Source of the DNA: Nostoc punctiforme NIES-2108
GTDB taxonomy: Bacteria > Cyanobacteriota > Cyanobacteriia > Cyanobacteriales > Nostocaceae
Direction: 5' to 3'
DNA: 58,289 nucleotides
Assembly (NCBI GenBank): GCA_003326195.1
Contig: LXQE01000155.1
Coordinates: forward strand, 109,251 to 167,539
The notes under the pieces were generated by a model, which saw only the letters and a program-made list of their open reading frames with translations, did no database searches and was not told where the DNA came from. This document shows, piece by piece, positions 17,189-26,063 of this stretch (position 1 is the stretch's first letter; every line of letters starts with the position of its first letter). The position numbers and the translations under genes were made by a program.

Positions 17189-19126
17189 TTAGATATCTAG
17201 ATCGGTGAAGTTGAGTTTAGAGCCATAGGTTTCGATGAATTCTCGTCTGGGTGCAACCCGATCGCCCATTAAAATTGTAAAGATGCGATCGGCTTCGGCG
17301 GCATCCTCAATTTCGACTTGCTTCATTTTACGAGTTTCTGGGTTCATAGTGGTGTCCCAGAGTTGTTGTGGCATCATTTCACCCAATCCTTTGAAGCGTT
17401 GGATGGTATAGTTGGCGTTAGCCGGAAATTTGGCGATCGCTTGATTTTTTTCGCGATCGCTATAGCAATACTCATGATTACGTCCCCGTTCTACTTTAAA
17501 CAGTGGGGGACAAGCAATATAAATAAAGCCTTGTTCGATGAGCGCTCGTTGATATCGATAGAAGAATGTTAACAACAAAGTTCGGATGTGCGCTCCATCT
17601 ACGTCAGCATCCGTCATGATGACTATGCGGTGATAACGCAGTTGGGTGGAATCGAATTCATCACCTTTAACACCTAAACCAAGTGCTGTAATTAACGATT
17701 GAACTTCGTTATTTTTATAGATTTTAGCGTCGTCGGTTTTTTCAATGTTAAGAATTTTACCGCGTAGAGGCAAGATAGCTTGAGTACGGCGATCGCGTCC
17801 TTGTTTTGCACTCCCACCTGCTGAGTCCCCTTCCACGATGAATATCTCAGATTCGCTAGGGTCACGAGAACTGCAATCTGCCAACTTACCAGGTAATGGC
17901 GAAGATTCTAGTACGGATTTGCGTCGAACTAATTCCCGTGCATGACGCGCTGCTTCTGCGGCTTTGAAAGCTTGGATCGCTTTATCTAAAATTGAATCTG
18001 CGATCGCAGGATGAAATTCTAGATACTCAGTGAGGACTTCTCCCACTAAAGAATCCACAATTCCCCGTACTTCGGTGTTACCGAGTTTAGTCTTGGTTTG
18101 TCCTTCAAATTCTGGGTCGGGGACTTTAACGGAAATTACGGCTGTCAAACCTTCACGGACGTGTTCGCCACTGAGGTTAGGTTCATTCTCCTTAATTTTA
18201 TTGCGCTTGCGGGCGATCGCATTTAAAGTCCGTGTCAGAACTGCTTTCAACCCTTCTAAGTGCGTACCACCATCTACCGTGCGAATATTGTTAGCAAAAC
18301 CTAGTACATTATCCGTGTAAGCATCAGTACACCATTGCAAGGAAACTTCCACTTGTACATTGTTGCGTTCTCCCTGCACATAGATAATTTCTTCATGCAG
18401 CGGCTGCTTTTCACGGTTCATGTAAGCGATGTATTCTTTAATACCACCCTTGTAATTGTAGGATTCTACTTTCGGTGTATCGCTTTTTAGTAGTTCTAGA
18501 CGGTGGTCAGTAAAGGTAATTTTGACACCTGCATTCAGATACGCCAATTCCCGTAGGCGACCTGATAAAGTAATGTAATCAAACTCAATGCTAGTTGTAA
18601 AGATTTGGGTATCTGGCTTAAAGGTGACAGAAGTTCCAGTTCTAGCTTCTTTGTATGGCTTTACTTGCAGTTCACTAACTGGGATACCGCGTTCATAGCG
18701 TTGCAGATGAACCTTTTTATCTCGCCAAACTGTAACTTCTACAACCTCAGAGAGGGCATTAACAACAGAAATACCAACCCCGTGCAATCCTCCAGAAACT
18801 TTGTAACCACCGCCGCCAAACTTACCACCGGCGTGCAGTACTGTCATTACGGTTTCCAAAGCCGATTTTCCGGTGCGCGAGTGAGTATCGACGGGAATAC
18901 CGCGACCATCATCTGTTACAGTCACCGAACCATCAGCGTTGATATCCACTTCTATATGAGTGCAATAACCCGCCAAAGCCTCATCGATTGAATTGTCCAC
19001 CACCTCGTAAACTAAATGGTGGAGTCCTCGCGGCCCAGTGGTACCGATGTACATTCCTGGTCTTTTGCGGACGGCTTCCAGACCTTCCAGAACTTGAATC
19101 TGATCGGCACTGTAACTGCTCGTCAT
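17189..19126 (-). CDS. gyrB: DNA gyrase subunit B
   Basis: From the ATG at 19126, preceded by AGGAGAG as ribosome site, the product is 645 residues. An in-frame start at 19201 would add 25 residues unlike the family. The GHKL ATPase is at the N-terminus (LEAVRKRPGMYIG; DNSIDEAL; DDGRGIP; GGLHGVG). The transducer follows, and then the TOPRIM domain has EGDSAGGSAKQGRDR and DADVDGAHIRTLLLTF. The C-terminal Toprim-associated segment ends in the QRFKGLGEM block. It works with GyrA to introduce negative supercoils. Length is normal for the short cyanobacterial GyrB. Confidence 0.97.
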   Translation of the reverse strand: MTSSYSADQIQVLEGLEAVRKRPGMYIGTTGPRGLHHLVYEVVDNSIDEALAGYCTHIEVDINADGSVTVTDDGRGIPVDTHSRTGKSALETVMTVLHAGGKFGGGGYKVSGGLHGVGISVVNALSEVVEVTVWRDKKVHLQRYERGIPVSELQVKPYKEARTGTSVTFKPDTQIFTTSIEFDYITLSGRLRELAYLNAGVKITFTDHRLELLKSDTPKVESYNYKGGIKEYIAYMNREKQPLHEEIIYVQGERNNVQVEVSLQWCTDAYTDNVLGFANNIRTVDGGTHLEGLKAVLTRTLNAIARKRNKIKENEPNLSGEHVREGLTAVISVKVPDPEFEGQTKTKLGNTEVRGIVDSLVGEVLTEYLEFHPAIADSILDKAIQAFKAAEAARHARELVRRKSVLESSPLPGKLADCSSRDPSESEIFIVEGDSAGGSAKQGRDRRTQAILPLRGKILNIEKTDDAKIYKNNEVQSLITALGLGVKGDEFDSTQLRYHRIVIMTDADVDGAHIRTLLLTFFYRYQRALIEQGFIYIACPPLFKVERGRNHEYCYSDREKNQAIAKFPANANYTIQRFKGLGEMMPQQLWDTTMNPETRKMKQVEIEDAAEADRIFTILMGDRVAPRREFIETYGSKLNFTDLDI

Positions 19127-19259
19127 GTAAACTCTCCTGATGCGTGGGGTTGAAATCGCCGAAAGGCAAATAAAAGTAAAAACACTCCAAAATTGTAACA
19201 CAAAAGCCTTGCTGGCGTCTGTAGGGCATTTTCTAGAGAAGTTTATACTAGGGTTGCAG

Positions 19260-19398
19260 TACCGTGCAAGAGGGGGTAGAGGGGTAGAGGAGCAGAGGAG
19301 CAGGGGAAGCAGGGGGAGAAATCAATTCAAAATTCAAAAACTTCTGCCTCCTCTTTCCCAATACCCCATAACAAATGACTAATGACTAATGACTAATG
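19260..19398 (+). repeat. GGGGTAGAGG/GAGCAGAGG run and AATGACT heptamers
   Basis: A purine-rich short tandem repeat (about 19267-19316) precedes four copies of the heptamer AATGACT at about 19373-19400. The last heptamer contributes the start codon of miaA. Confidence 0.7.
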
Positions 19399-20301
19399 AC
19401 TAAATTAATTGTGATTTGTGGGGCGACGGCAACGGGTAAATCGGGTTTGGCTTTGGCTTTGGCAAGGCGGTTGGGTTCTGTAATTGTTAGTGCTGATTCT
19501 CGTCAAGTTTACCGTGAGTTTGATATTGGGACGGCGAAACCAACTGTAGCTGAACAAAAATTGGTGCCGCACTATCTAATAGATATCTGCGATCCAACAG
19601 ACACGATGACAGTAGCAGACTACCAGGAACAAACACAAGCTTTAATTGCTTCTGTCGGTGTTACACCACTGTTTCTCGTCGGTGGTACTGGTTTATACAT
19701 CCGTTCCATTGTCCAAGGGATGAAAATTCCGAGAGTTGCACCACAGATGGAATTGCGATCGCAACTTGAATCTCTCGGACAACCACAACTCTACGCAATT
19801 TTACAACAAGTTGATCCAGTTGCCGCACAAAAGATTCATGGAAATGATTTAGTGCGGACTTTACGAGCATTAGAAGTATTTTACGTGACTGGGCGTCCAA
19901 TTTCGGAACAGCAAGGGGAGAATCCACCGAAGTATCCAGTTTTGCAAATTGGCTTAGATTGCGATGTTGAAAAGTTGGATGCTCGAATTAAAGAGCGTAC
20001 TGAACAAATGATAGCAAATGGTTTGGTTGCTGAGGTGAAGTATCTTTGTCAAAAATATGGCGCTGATTTGTCTTTGTTGAATACTTTGGGCTATCAAGAA
20101 ATCAAGCAGTATTTAGCTGGAGATATTTCCTTAGATGAAGCTAAAGAATTAACAATTTTGCATACACGACAATTTGCCAAGCGACAACGTACTTGGTTTC
20201 GAGCATATCCACAAATTCAATGGTTTGATGCGAATGATCCTGATTTATTAGAGAAGGTTTGGTATCGTATAAATGAGTTTATTAATTCTACAAGTACTTG
20301 A
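19396..20301 (+). CDS. miaA: tRNA dimethylallyltransferase
   Basis: A 301-residue enzyme that transfers dimethylallyl to A37 of tRNAs reading UNN codons. It has the P-loop GATATGKSGLALALA (about 8-22), the SADSRQVYREFDIGTAKP substrate block (about 32-49), PHYLIDI, and FLVGGTGLYIRSI (about 94-106). The C-terminal QFAKRQRTWFR typical of MiaA is also present. Length and order are normal. The start lies in the final AATGACT unit of a heptamer array, so the translation initiation region is repeat-derived and lacks an obvious Shine-Dalgarno sequence. Confidence 0.96.
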   Translation: MTKLIVICGATATGKSGLALALARRLGSVIVSADSRQVYREFDIGTAKPTVAEQKLVPHYLIDICDPTDTMTVADYQEQTQALIASVGVTPLFLVGGTGLYIRSIVQGMKIPRVAPQMELRSQLESLGQPQLYAILQQVDPVAAQKIHGNDLVRTLRALEVFYVTGRPISEQQGENPPKYPVLQIGLDCDVEKLDARIKERTEQMIANGLVAEVKYLCQKYGADLSLLNTLGYQEIKQYLAGDISLDEAKELTILHTRQFAKRQRTWFRAYPQIQWFDANDPDLLEKVWYRINEFINSTST

Positions 20302-20354
20302 TGCTTTTTTACTCATACAAAGATGCAAACTTCTTACATCTTTGCGTGAAGCTT

Positions 20355-21041
20355 CTAGAGAGTCTCGGGATCAATGCCCATAGCACGCAGCCTGTCTGCT
20401 AGGATTTGGGCACGTTGTTCGGCTAAGGAAGCGTGTTCATCTCCAGTTGGTAAAACAGTTCCATCTTGGTAGCACCAGCGTAACCAAGTATCTTGTCTAT
20501 CTTCAAATTTACCTTCCCACAAAGTCACGCCTAAACCAACCTGTTCTAACCAATTTTCTGAAGTTTCAAAATAGCGCCTTCCTCTAAGCTCATAAACGCG
20601 CAGGACTTTTTCTCCTAATTGCTGGTTTGGGTCATATACGATGTAGTAACTAGCCCGCATGTGTTCATAAATTTCCAGCTTTTTGCCCAGTTCATCACCT
20701 TCTTTGTTAGAAACAATTTCGAGAACAACCTCTGGAGGTTTGCCAAAACGCCAAACCATATAACAACGATTTTGTTTTTCCCACCATTTTTCAGGTACTT
20801 GGACATCTAAGCTGAGAAAAACATCAGGGATAATGGGGGGCTGAAGGTCTGTGTAGTAAATACCTACATTAGCTTCAGCTAAAAAAGTTTGGTTTTGTAG
20901 AGAACTGTAAAGAGATCCGACTAAAAGGCGTTGTTGTTTGGCAGACCCGAAATTGTCCACAGGTGTATCATTTTCAGTTACTAGCTGGTTGGCATCTGGC
21001 ACATAGTAATCATCATCATTGATTAAAAGTTGATTAACCAT
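20355..21041 (-). CDS. Uma2 family (DUF820) putative endonuclease
   Basis: A 228-residue member of the large cyanobacterial Uma2 family, which has a PD-(D/E)XK nuclease fold. Visible landmarks are YYTDLQPPIIPDVFLSL (catalytic Asp region), the PPEVVLEIVSNKEGDELGKKLEIY block with Glu and Lys of the active site (about 105-128), and the usual YIVYDP strand. The C-terminus carries the SLAEQRAQILADRLRAMGID tail seen in many members. Biological role is unsettled; members occur in tens of copies per genome. A second copy lies at 51584-52330. Confidence 0.9.
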   Translation of the reverse strand: MVNQLLINDDDYYVPDANQLVTENDTPVDNFGSAKQQRLLVGSLYSSLQNQTFLAEANVGIYYTDLQPPIIPDVFLSLDVQVPEKWWEKQNRCYMVWRFGKPPEVVLEIVSNKEGDELGKKLEIYEHMRASYYIVYDPNQQLGEKVLRVYELRGRRYFETSENWLEQVGLGVTLWEGKFEDRQDTWLRWCYQDGTVLPTGDEHASLAEQRAQILADRLRAMGIDPETL

Positions 21042-21225
21042 GACTTTATCCAGTATTAAGAGCGTTATTTCTAGGTTAATTGATTGGAGGTTACTAGATG
21101 AAGAACGTCAAGTTTGGCTTAAGCAAGCAATAACAGTGTGTCACCCTGGACACCATTGGCTTACAGAACTTGATGCTAGCTAAAAATGGATGCGATCGCT
21201 ATTTCCGCCTATAGAATTTTTGTTT

Positions 21226-21618
21226 TTACTTCCATATCCTTTGAACTGGATATACATCAAAGATTACATCTACACTTAATAAAGGTATCTTTTCAACTAT
21301 TGGCTGAGCAATTAAAATTCGGTCAAAAGGATCGCGGTGATGACTTGGTAAAGCTTCTAAAGCATAGAAGATATGAGCCAACTCAATAGGTAATATTTGT
21401 AAATTATTCACTCGCTGTTAAGCTTCTATGAAATTAGGAAGCGACGAGCTTAAATTTAGCTTACCAAGTTGAGAATTTATTTGTAATTCCCAAACACTCG
21501 CCATGCTAACTACCCAAAAGTTTTTACTATCAATTAATAAATTTCTAACTATTTGCGATACTTTTTCTGGGTTTCCTGCTGACCAAATAATTACGTGAGT
21601 GTCTAATAACAGTTTCAT
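21226..21618 (-). pseudogene. VapC-like PIN-domain toxin interrupted by in-frame TAA
   Basis: The frame encodes a PIN-domain RNase of about 130 residues. It starts MKLLLDTHVIIW (first catalytic Asp) and continues with SVWELQINSQLGKL (conserved Glu). It is stopped by TAA at 21418-21420 right after PNFIEA. The same frame continues with QRVNNLQILPIELAHI, then HHRDPFDRILIAQ, which holds the remaining catalytic Asp residues, to its natural end. A CAA-to-TAA change explains the stop. It lies 9 bp after a DUF2281 antitoxin gene, the usual toxin-antitoxin pair. Toxin loss by nonsense mutation is a familiar fate of such loci. Confidence 0.85.
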
Positions 21619-21627
21619 CCCTAACTT

Positions 21628-21852
21628 TCACCTAACCATAAATTCATCAGGTAAAGGTTCATTAAAATCATCACTTATCCAAATCTTACCTTGGTTTAAA
21701 CCTAGTACCCGTTTCTGGGGTGATTGTTGGGGCTGATTATATTTTTGTGACAGAAATTCAACAAAATTCAGCACCTCTTGTTGCTGTTCGGGTGCTAGGG
21801 TTTGCAGCTTGGCAATTAATTTTGAAGTGGTATCTACAACTTGGAAAGTCAT
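21628..21852 (-). CDS. DUF2281-type antitoxin
   Basis: A 74-residue protein with the DUF2281 pattern: an N-terminal helix KLIAKLQTLAPEQQQEVLNF followed by VEFLSQKY, a basic linker, and the C-terminal LGLNQGKIWISDDFNEPLPD toxin-binding tail. This family precedes PIN-domain toxins in cyanobacteria, as here (toxin frame begins 9 bp downstream). It would neutralise the VapC RNase and repress the operon. Apparently intact while its toxin frame is broken. Confidence 0.85.
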   Translation of the reverse strand: MTFQVVDTTSKLIAKLQTLAPEQQQEVLNFVEFLSQKYNQPQQSPQKRVLGLNQGKIWISDDFNEPLPDEFMVR

Positions 21853-21985
21853 TTTACCCTCTCTTGTTGAATATCTTACTCTATGTTACTTTCAACAGCA
21901 CAATTAATAAAATATTGGATTCTAGCATCGTTTAACATACTTAAGAGACAAAATCATGCGATCGCACTTACTCTACATCAAATGC

Positions 21986-22018
21986 GTAGACGCAAAGCGG
22001 CTTGTCGTCAGACATCGC
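21986..22018 (+). repeat. Dispersed repeat GTAGACGCAAAGCGGCTTGT...
   Basis: This sequence recurs with few changes at 48346-48377 (GTAGACGCAAAGCAGCTTGTC...). It belongs to the short interspersed repeats common in Nostocales. Here it lies between the antitoxin and glcD. Confidence 0.65.
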
Positions 22019-22110
22019 CTTTTACTCACTTTTGACTGCTATTCTTGCAACAATAGTAATTACAGCTATACTAACCAGCCTGCAACATCTACCTTGAATT
22101 TGAAAAAACT

Positions 22111-23583
22111 ATGCTTACCCAAGATAAGAAACAATACAACTGGAAACCCATCCTCAAAGCATTCGAGGCTGTCCTTGGCAAAAATGGTGTGGTGCAACGC
22201 CGCGAAGAACTTATTACCTATGAATGCGATGGTTTAACTGGTTATCGCCAACGTCCGGCTGTGGTGGTTTTACCCAGAACTACAGAACAAGTTGCCCAAG
22301 TGGTAAAGATATGCAACCAATATTCTATACCCTTCATCGCACGCGGTTCTGGCACTGGTTTGTCTGGCGGCGCTTTACCAGTAGAAGACTCTGTTCTAAT
22401 TGTCACTTCATTAATGCGGCAAATCCTCAGCATTGATTTAGAAAATCAACGGACAGTTGTACAACCAGGAGTGATTAATAGTTGGGTAACACAAGCCGTT
22501 AGTGGTGCTGGATTTTACTACGCTCCTGATCCTTCCAGTCAAATTATCTGCTCTATTGGAGGCAACATTGCCGAAAATTCTGGTGGCGTACATTGTCTTA
22601 AATACGGTGTTACTACTAACCACGTTTTAGGATTAAAAATTGTTACGCCGGAAGGGGAAATTATCGATTTAGGCGGACAAATTCCAGAAATGCCTGGTTA
22701 TGATTTAACAGGTGTTTTTGTTGGTTCTGAAGGCACTTTAGGGATTGCTACAGAAATTACTTTGCGAATTCTTAAAAGTGCGGAATCAATTTGTGTGCTT
22801 TTGGCAGATTTTACGAGTATTGAAGCTGCGGGAGCAACTGTTTCTGACATTATCAGCGCTGGCATTATTCCTGGTGGTATGGAAATGATGGATAACTTCA
22901 GCATCAATGCAGTTGAAGATGTTGTCGCAACTAATTGTTATCCCCGCGATGCTACTGCTATTTTGCTAATAGAAATTGACGGTTTAGAAGTGGAAGTTGC
23001 AGGAAATAAGCAGCGAGTTACTGAAATTTGTAAAAAGAATGGTGCGCGAAATGTCACTTCTGCTACTGATCCAGAAACCCGATTGAAATTATGGAAAGGA
23101 CGTAAAGCGGCTTTTGCTGCGGCGGGGCATTTAAGTCCAGATTATTATGTACAAGATGGTGTAATTCCCCGGACTCAGTTGCCTTATGTTTTACATGAGA
23201 TTGAGGCATTAAGTAAACAATATGGTTATCGTGTTGCTAATGTATTTCATGCTGGAGATGGCAATCTTCATCCGCTAATTCTTTATGATAATTCTGTGTC
23301 TGGTGCGTTAGAACAAGTAGAAGAAATGGGTGGAAAAATTCTTACTCTTTGTGTTCAAGTCGGTGGTAGTATTTCTGGTGAACATGGCATCGGTGCAGAG
23401 AAAAGGTGCTATATGCCAAAGATGTTTAGCCAAGTTGATTTAGAAACTATGCAATGGGTGCGGCAAGTTTTTAATCCTAAAGGGTTAGCAAATCCTGAAA
23501 AGATATTCCCCACACCACGGACTTGTGGTGAAGCAGCAAATGCATCGGCACTCAAACAATTTGAAGGTGTGGAAAGATTTTAA
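22111..23583 (+). CDS. glcD: Glycolate oxidase/dehydrogenase FAD subunit GlcD
   Basis: A 490-residue FAD-linked oxidase. The FAD_binding_4 (PCMH) domain is at about 50-230 with RGSGTGLSGGALP and the PDPSSQIICSIGGNIAENSGG isoalloxazine block. The C-terminal substrate domain (about 235-465) has HAGDGNLHPLILYD and SGEHGIGAEKR, which carry histidines used for 2-hydroxy-acid oxidation. In cyanobacteria this enzyme oxidises glycolate or lactate in the photorespiratory pathway together with iron-sulfur subunit GlcF, which is not in this window. Full length; the start is supported by family length. Confidence 0.9.
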   Translation: MLTQDKKQYNWKPILKAFEAVLGKNGVVQRREELITYECDGLTGYRQRPAVVVLPRTTEQVAQVVKICNQYSIPFIARGSGTGLSGGALPVEDSVLIVTSLMRQILSIDLENQRTVVQPGVINSWVTQAVSGAGFYYAPDPSSQIICSIGGNIAENSGGVHCLKYGVTTNHVLGLKIVTPEGEIIDLGGQIPEMPGYDLTGVFVGSEGTLGIATEITLRILKSAESICVLLADFTSIEAAGATVSDIISAGIIPGGMEMMDNFSINAVEDVVATNCYPRDATAILLIEIDGLEVEVAGNKQRVTEICKKNGARNVTSATDPETRLKLWKGRKAAFAAAGHLSPDYYVQDGVIPRTQLPYVLHEIEALSKQYGYRVANVFHAGDGNLHPLILYDNSVSGALEQVEEMGGKILTLCVQVGGSISGEHGIGAEKRCYMPKMFSQVDLETMQWVRQVFNPKGLANPEKIFPTPRTCGEAANASALKQFEGVERF

Positions 23584-23917
23584 TAAAAAAGAATTCAGGA
23601 GTCAGGAGTCAATACAGTTAAGATAAAACCAAAACACTTGTAGAGACGGCGATTTATCGCGTCTCAAAAACCCACAATTTTGTACAAGTAGCGCTTAACG
23701 GAACTATATTGAATTAGGAGTTAAGGAGTTTGAATTCCTAATTTATTAGGTTTTCGTATCGTTAAGTATATTCATGACCAAAATAGCTCCGTATTATTTC
23801 AACTATTCTGACTTCTGAATTCTGAATTCTGAATCATCATTTCTTTACATCATCCGGAGGATTACAACTTTATTTTGTAGTTATATATATTCCGATCGCA
23901 CTAGGTCACGCTTACAA
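23584..23917. other. Intergenic region with dispersed repeats
   Basis: Contains the AATTCAGGAGTCAGGAGTC repeat family (about 23592-23610), the GAGACG/CGTCTC palindrome (about 23643-23666) and a CTGAATTCTGAATTCTGAATC run (about 23815-23835). Nothing protein-coding. The promoter for the glycosyl-hydrolase-like gene must be in the last 80 bp. Confidence 0.5.
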
Positions 23918-25156
23918 ATGAATCGGGTTGCTCGCCGTTGTGTTGCTTACTTGCTGTGTTTGGGATTAGTAGTCGCTTTAACAGGTTTTTTACCCTCTTC
24001 ACTGCCAGTTTATTCCCAAAAAACCAGTCCTTTAACTACAGAAATTCGCGGCGTTTGGCTTACTAATGTTGCTAGTGGTGTACTATTTGTCCCTTGGGGT
24101 ATTAACCGTGCCATAAATCAATTATCGACTCTCAACTTTAATACGATTTATCCTGTGGTTTGGAACCGAGGGCATACTTTTTATAAGAGTACTGTAGCCA
24201 AAATAACTACAGGTTCAGAAACTCAACCTTTGCTTAACTTCATGCACGGTGGACAGGATGTTTTAGCAAAAATAGTAACACTTGCCAAAAATAAAGATTT
24301 GAGAGTTATTCCCTGGTTTGAATATGGGTTCATGACGCCGCATTATTCACAATTAGCCAGGCGTTATCCTGACTGGTTGACAATTGGGCAAGAAGGTATA
24401 AATTCTATTCAAGATGCCCCACCAGAAGAAATCGACAATCTTTTGATAACTAAACAAGCTTGGCTGAATCCCTTACATCCACAAGTACAAGAGTTTATCC
24501 AAGGATTAATTTTAGAAGTAGTCAGGGATTACGATGTGGATGGTATTCAACTTGACGACCATTTTGGGATGCCTGTACAGTTCGGCTACGATCGCTTCAC
24601 TATTGAACTCTACCAGCAAGAACATAAAGGTAAAAGTCCCCCTAATGACCCTTTTAACCCAGAATGGATGCGGTGGCGGGCAGATAAAATTACTGATTTC
24701 ATGGCAGAAATCTATCAAGCTGTGAAGGCAGTTAAGCCCAAAATCAAAATATCTCTGTCTCCCAACTATCAAGCTTTTGCTTATAAATACTATTTGCAAG
24801 ATTGGGAAAATTGGGTAAAAAAAGGTTTAGTTAATGAGTTAATTTTGCAGGTGTATCGAAATGACAAAAAGTCTTTTATCGCTCAACTAGAAGTACCATC
24901 GATAAAATTGGCTCAAAGTCTAATTCCTGTAGGTATTGGGATATCAACAGGAACGGTAGGTAATCCGGTAAAAATGGCACAAGTTAGAGAACAGGTTCAG
25001 GTAGTGCGCGATCGCAATTTTGATGGTATCTCCTTTTTCTACTGGGAGAGTCTGTGGGGTTACATTGTACCTGAATCACCCCAACAGCGACGCAAAGGTT
25101 TTTTTGAGATGTTTAATGCAAAAACTGTCAGACTATTACAAACAAAGAAACTTTGA
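23918..25156 (+). CDS. Glycoside hydrolase family 10-like (GHL10/DUF187) exported protein
   Basis: A 412-residue protein with a signal peptide (about 1-33). A TIM-barrel GHL10 domain begins TEIRGVWLTNVASGVLF (about 42-58) and includes NTIYPVVWNRGHTFYKS, the catalytic-region strand VDGIQLDDHFGMP and ISLSPNYQAF. The family is thought to act on glycans such as peptidoglycan-linked sugars; some relatives cleave denuded peptidoglycan or polysaccharides. Substrate here is unknown. Its stop overlaps the start of the next gene (TGATG), so the two are translationally coupled. Confidence 0.88.
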   Translation: MNRVARRCVAYLLCLGLVVALTGFLPSSLPVYSQKTSPLTTEIRGVWLTNVASGVLFVPWGINRAINQLSTLNFNTIYPVVWNRGHTFYKSTVAKITTGSETQPLLNFMHGGQDVLAKIVTLAKNKDLRVIPWFEYGFMTPHYSQLARRYPDWLTIGQEGINSIQDAPPEEIDNLLITKQAWLNPLHPQVQEFIQGLILEVVRDYDVDGIQLDDHFGMPVQFGYDRFTIELYQQEHKGKSPPNDPFNPEWMRWRADKITDFMAEIYQAVKAVKPKIKISLSPNYQAFAYKYYLQDWENWVKKGLVNELILQVYRNDKKSFIAQLEVPSIKLAQSLIPVGIGISTGTVGNPVKMAQVREQVQVVRDRNFDGISFFYWESLWGYIVPESPQQRRKGFFEMFNAKTVRLLQTKKL

Positions 25157-25719
25157 TGCCATTCGCGCCTAAAAATACTAGATTTGGCTTTACGTTGCTG
25201 TGGACTTTAGCTACTTTTGGCGGATTTTTATTGAGTTTACTCTTAATTGAAGTCGGCGAAAAGCCAGATATTGGCGTGGTAGAGGCGGCTATCGGCGGAT
25301 TTGCGATCGCACTTCCTCAAGGTTGTCTACTCAAACAACCTATATTTTGTATCAGGTGGATTTTGTCAAGTCTTTTGGGTTGGAGTATTATTACTGCGAT
25401 CGGTATTGGTGCTGTGGGTTGGATTGTACCTAGCACTCAGATTCTTCCTCTGAGAATCCTGTCAGGGGCGGTTTATGGTGCTTTTGGCGGCTTGGGGATT
25501 GGATTAGCACAATGGTTAGCAATTCCCCAGCCTGTAGCGTGGCGATGGATATTTGTCTCTGCGGCAAGTTGGGCGGTTGCTGTCCCCGTGGGTTCTGCTG
25601 TGGGAACAATCTGGCGTCACTTAACCCAGTTATTTTTAGGTGAAGTCATCGGATTAGGCATTACTTGGCTGCTAGTTGGTATCCTCACAGGAATCAATGC
25701 TCACAAATTGCGATTATAA
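25156..25719 (+). CDS. Small multi-spanning membrane protein
   Basis: The ATG at 25156 overlaps the previous stop by one base and gives 187 residues; a TTG one codon earlier is less likely. About five hydrophobic segments are visible (near 12-31, 45-60, 75-97, 103-125 and 135-185), many glycine-rich. No catalytic motif is recognised. Coupling to the GHL10 gene suggests a shared envelope or glycan role; this is inference. Confidence 0.7.
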   Translation: MPFAPKNTRFGFTLLWTLATFGGFLLSLLLIEVGEKPDIGVVEAAIGGFAIALPQGCLLKQPIFCIRWILSSLLGWSIITAIGIGAVGWIVPSTQILPLRILSGAVYGAFGGLGIGLAQWLAIPQPVAWRWIFVSAASWAVAVPVGSAVGTIWRHLTQLFLGEVIGLGITWLLVGILTGINAHKLRL

Positions 25720-26063
25720 GTTGCCACAGACGCGAGCGATCGCATTTTTATTAAGAATTATAAAATTAATTGATATATACTGAAGTTTGCACTTAGATAT
25801 ATGCAACAATTTTGAAAAACCGTTAAAAAATTTCAGTAAGTTTGCCCTAACCTGCAAATGTATTTTCACCTTCAAAAAGCAGGATTTTGTTAAGCTGACT
25901 CCTATTAGCTTTCCTAGATTTCTGATAAGAAGTAGAGAAAGATCAAAATTTCGATGAGCAACGGCTGACAATACTTTGCTATAGGCGCTAAAGTGCATCT
26001 ACTACAAGCTTAACGACAAGAGAGCGCCTAGAAGAGTCAGTAATACAAGAGTGGGACTCTCGC
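25720..26063. other. Intergenic region without a recognised feature
   Basis: AT-rich, 344 bp, upstream of the sensor kinase. I see no tandem repeat, RNA or convincing small gene. Confidence 0.4.

Noticed and set aside
12469..21618. Genetic-code change or selenocysteine/pyrrolysine use to explain the in-frame stops
   Set aside because: TAG, TGA and TAA are all affected while all other genes end normally with the same codons, and no special tRNA or stem-loop was seen.
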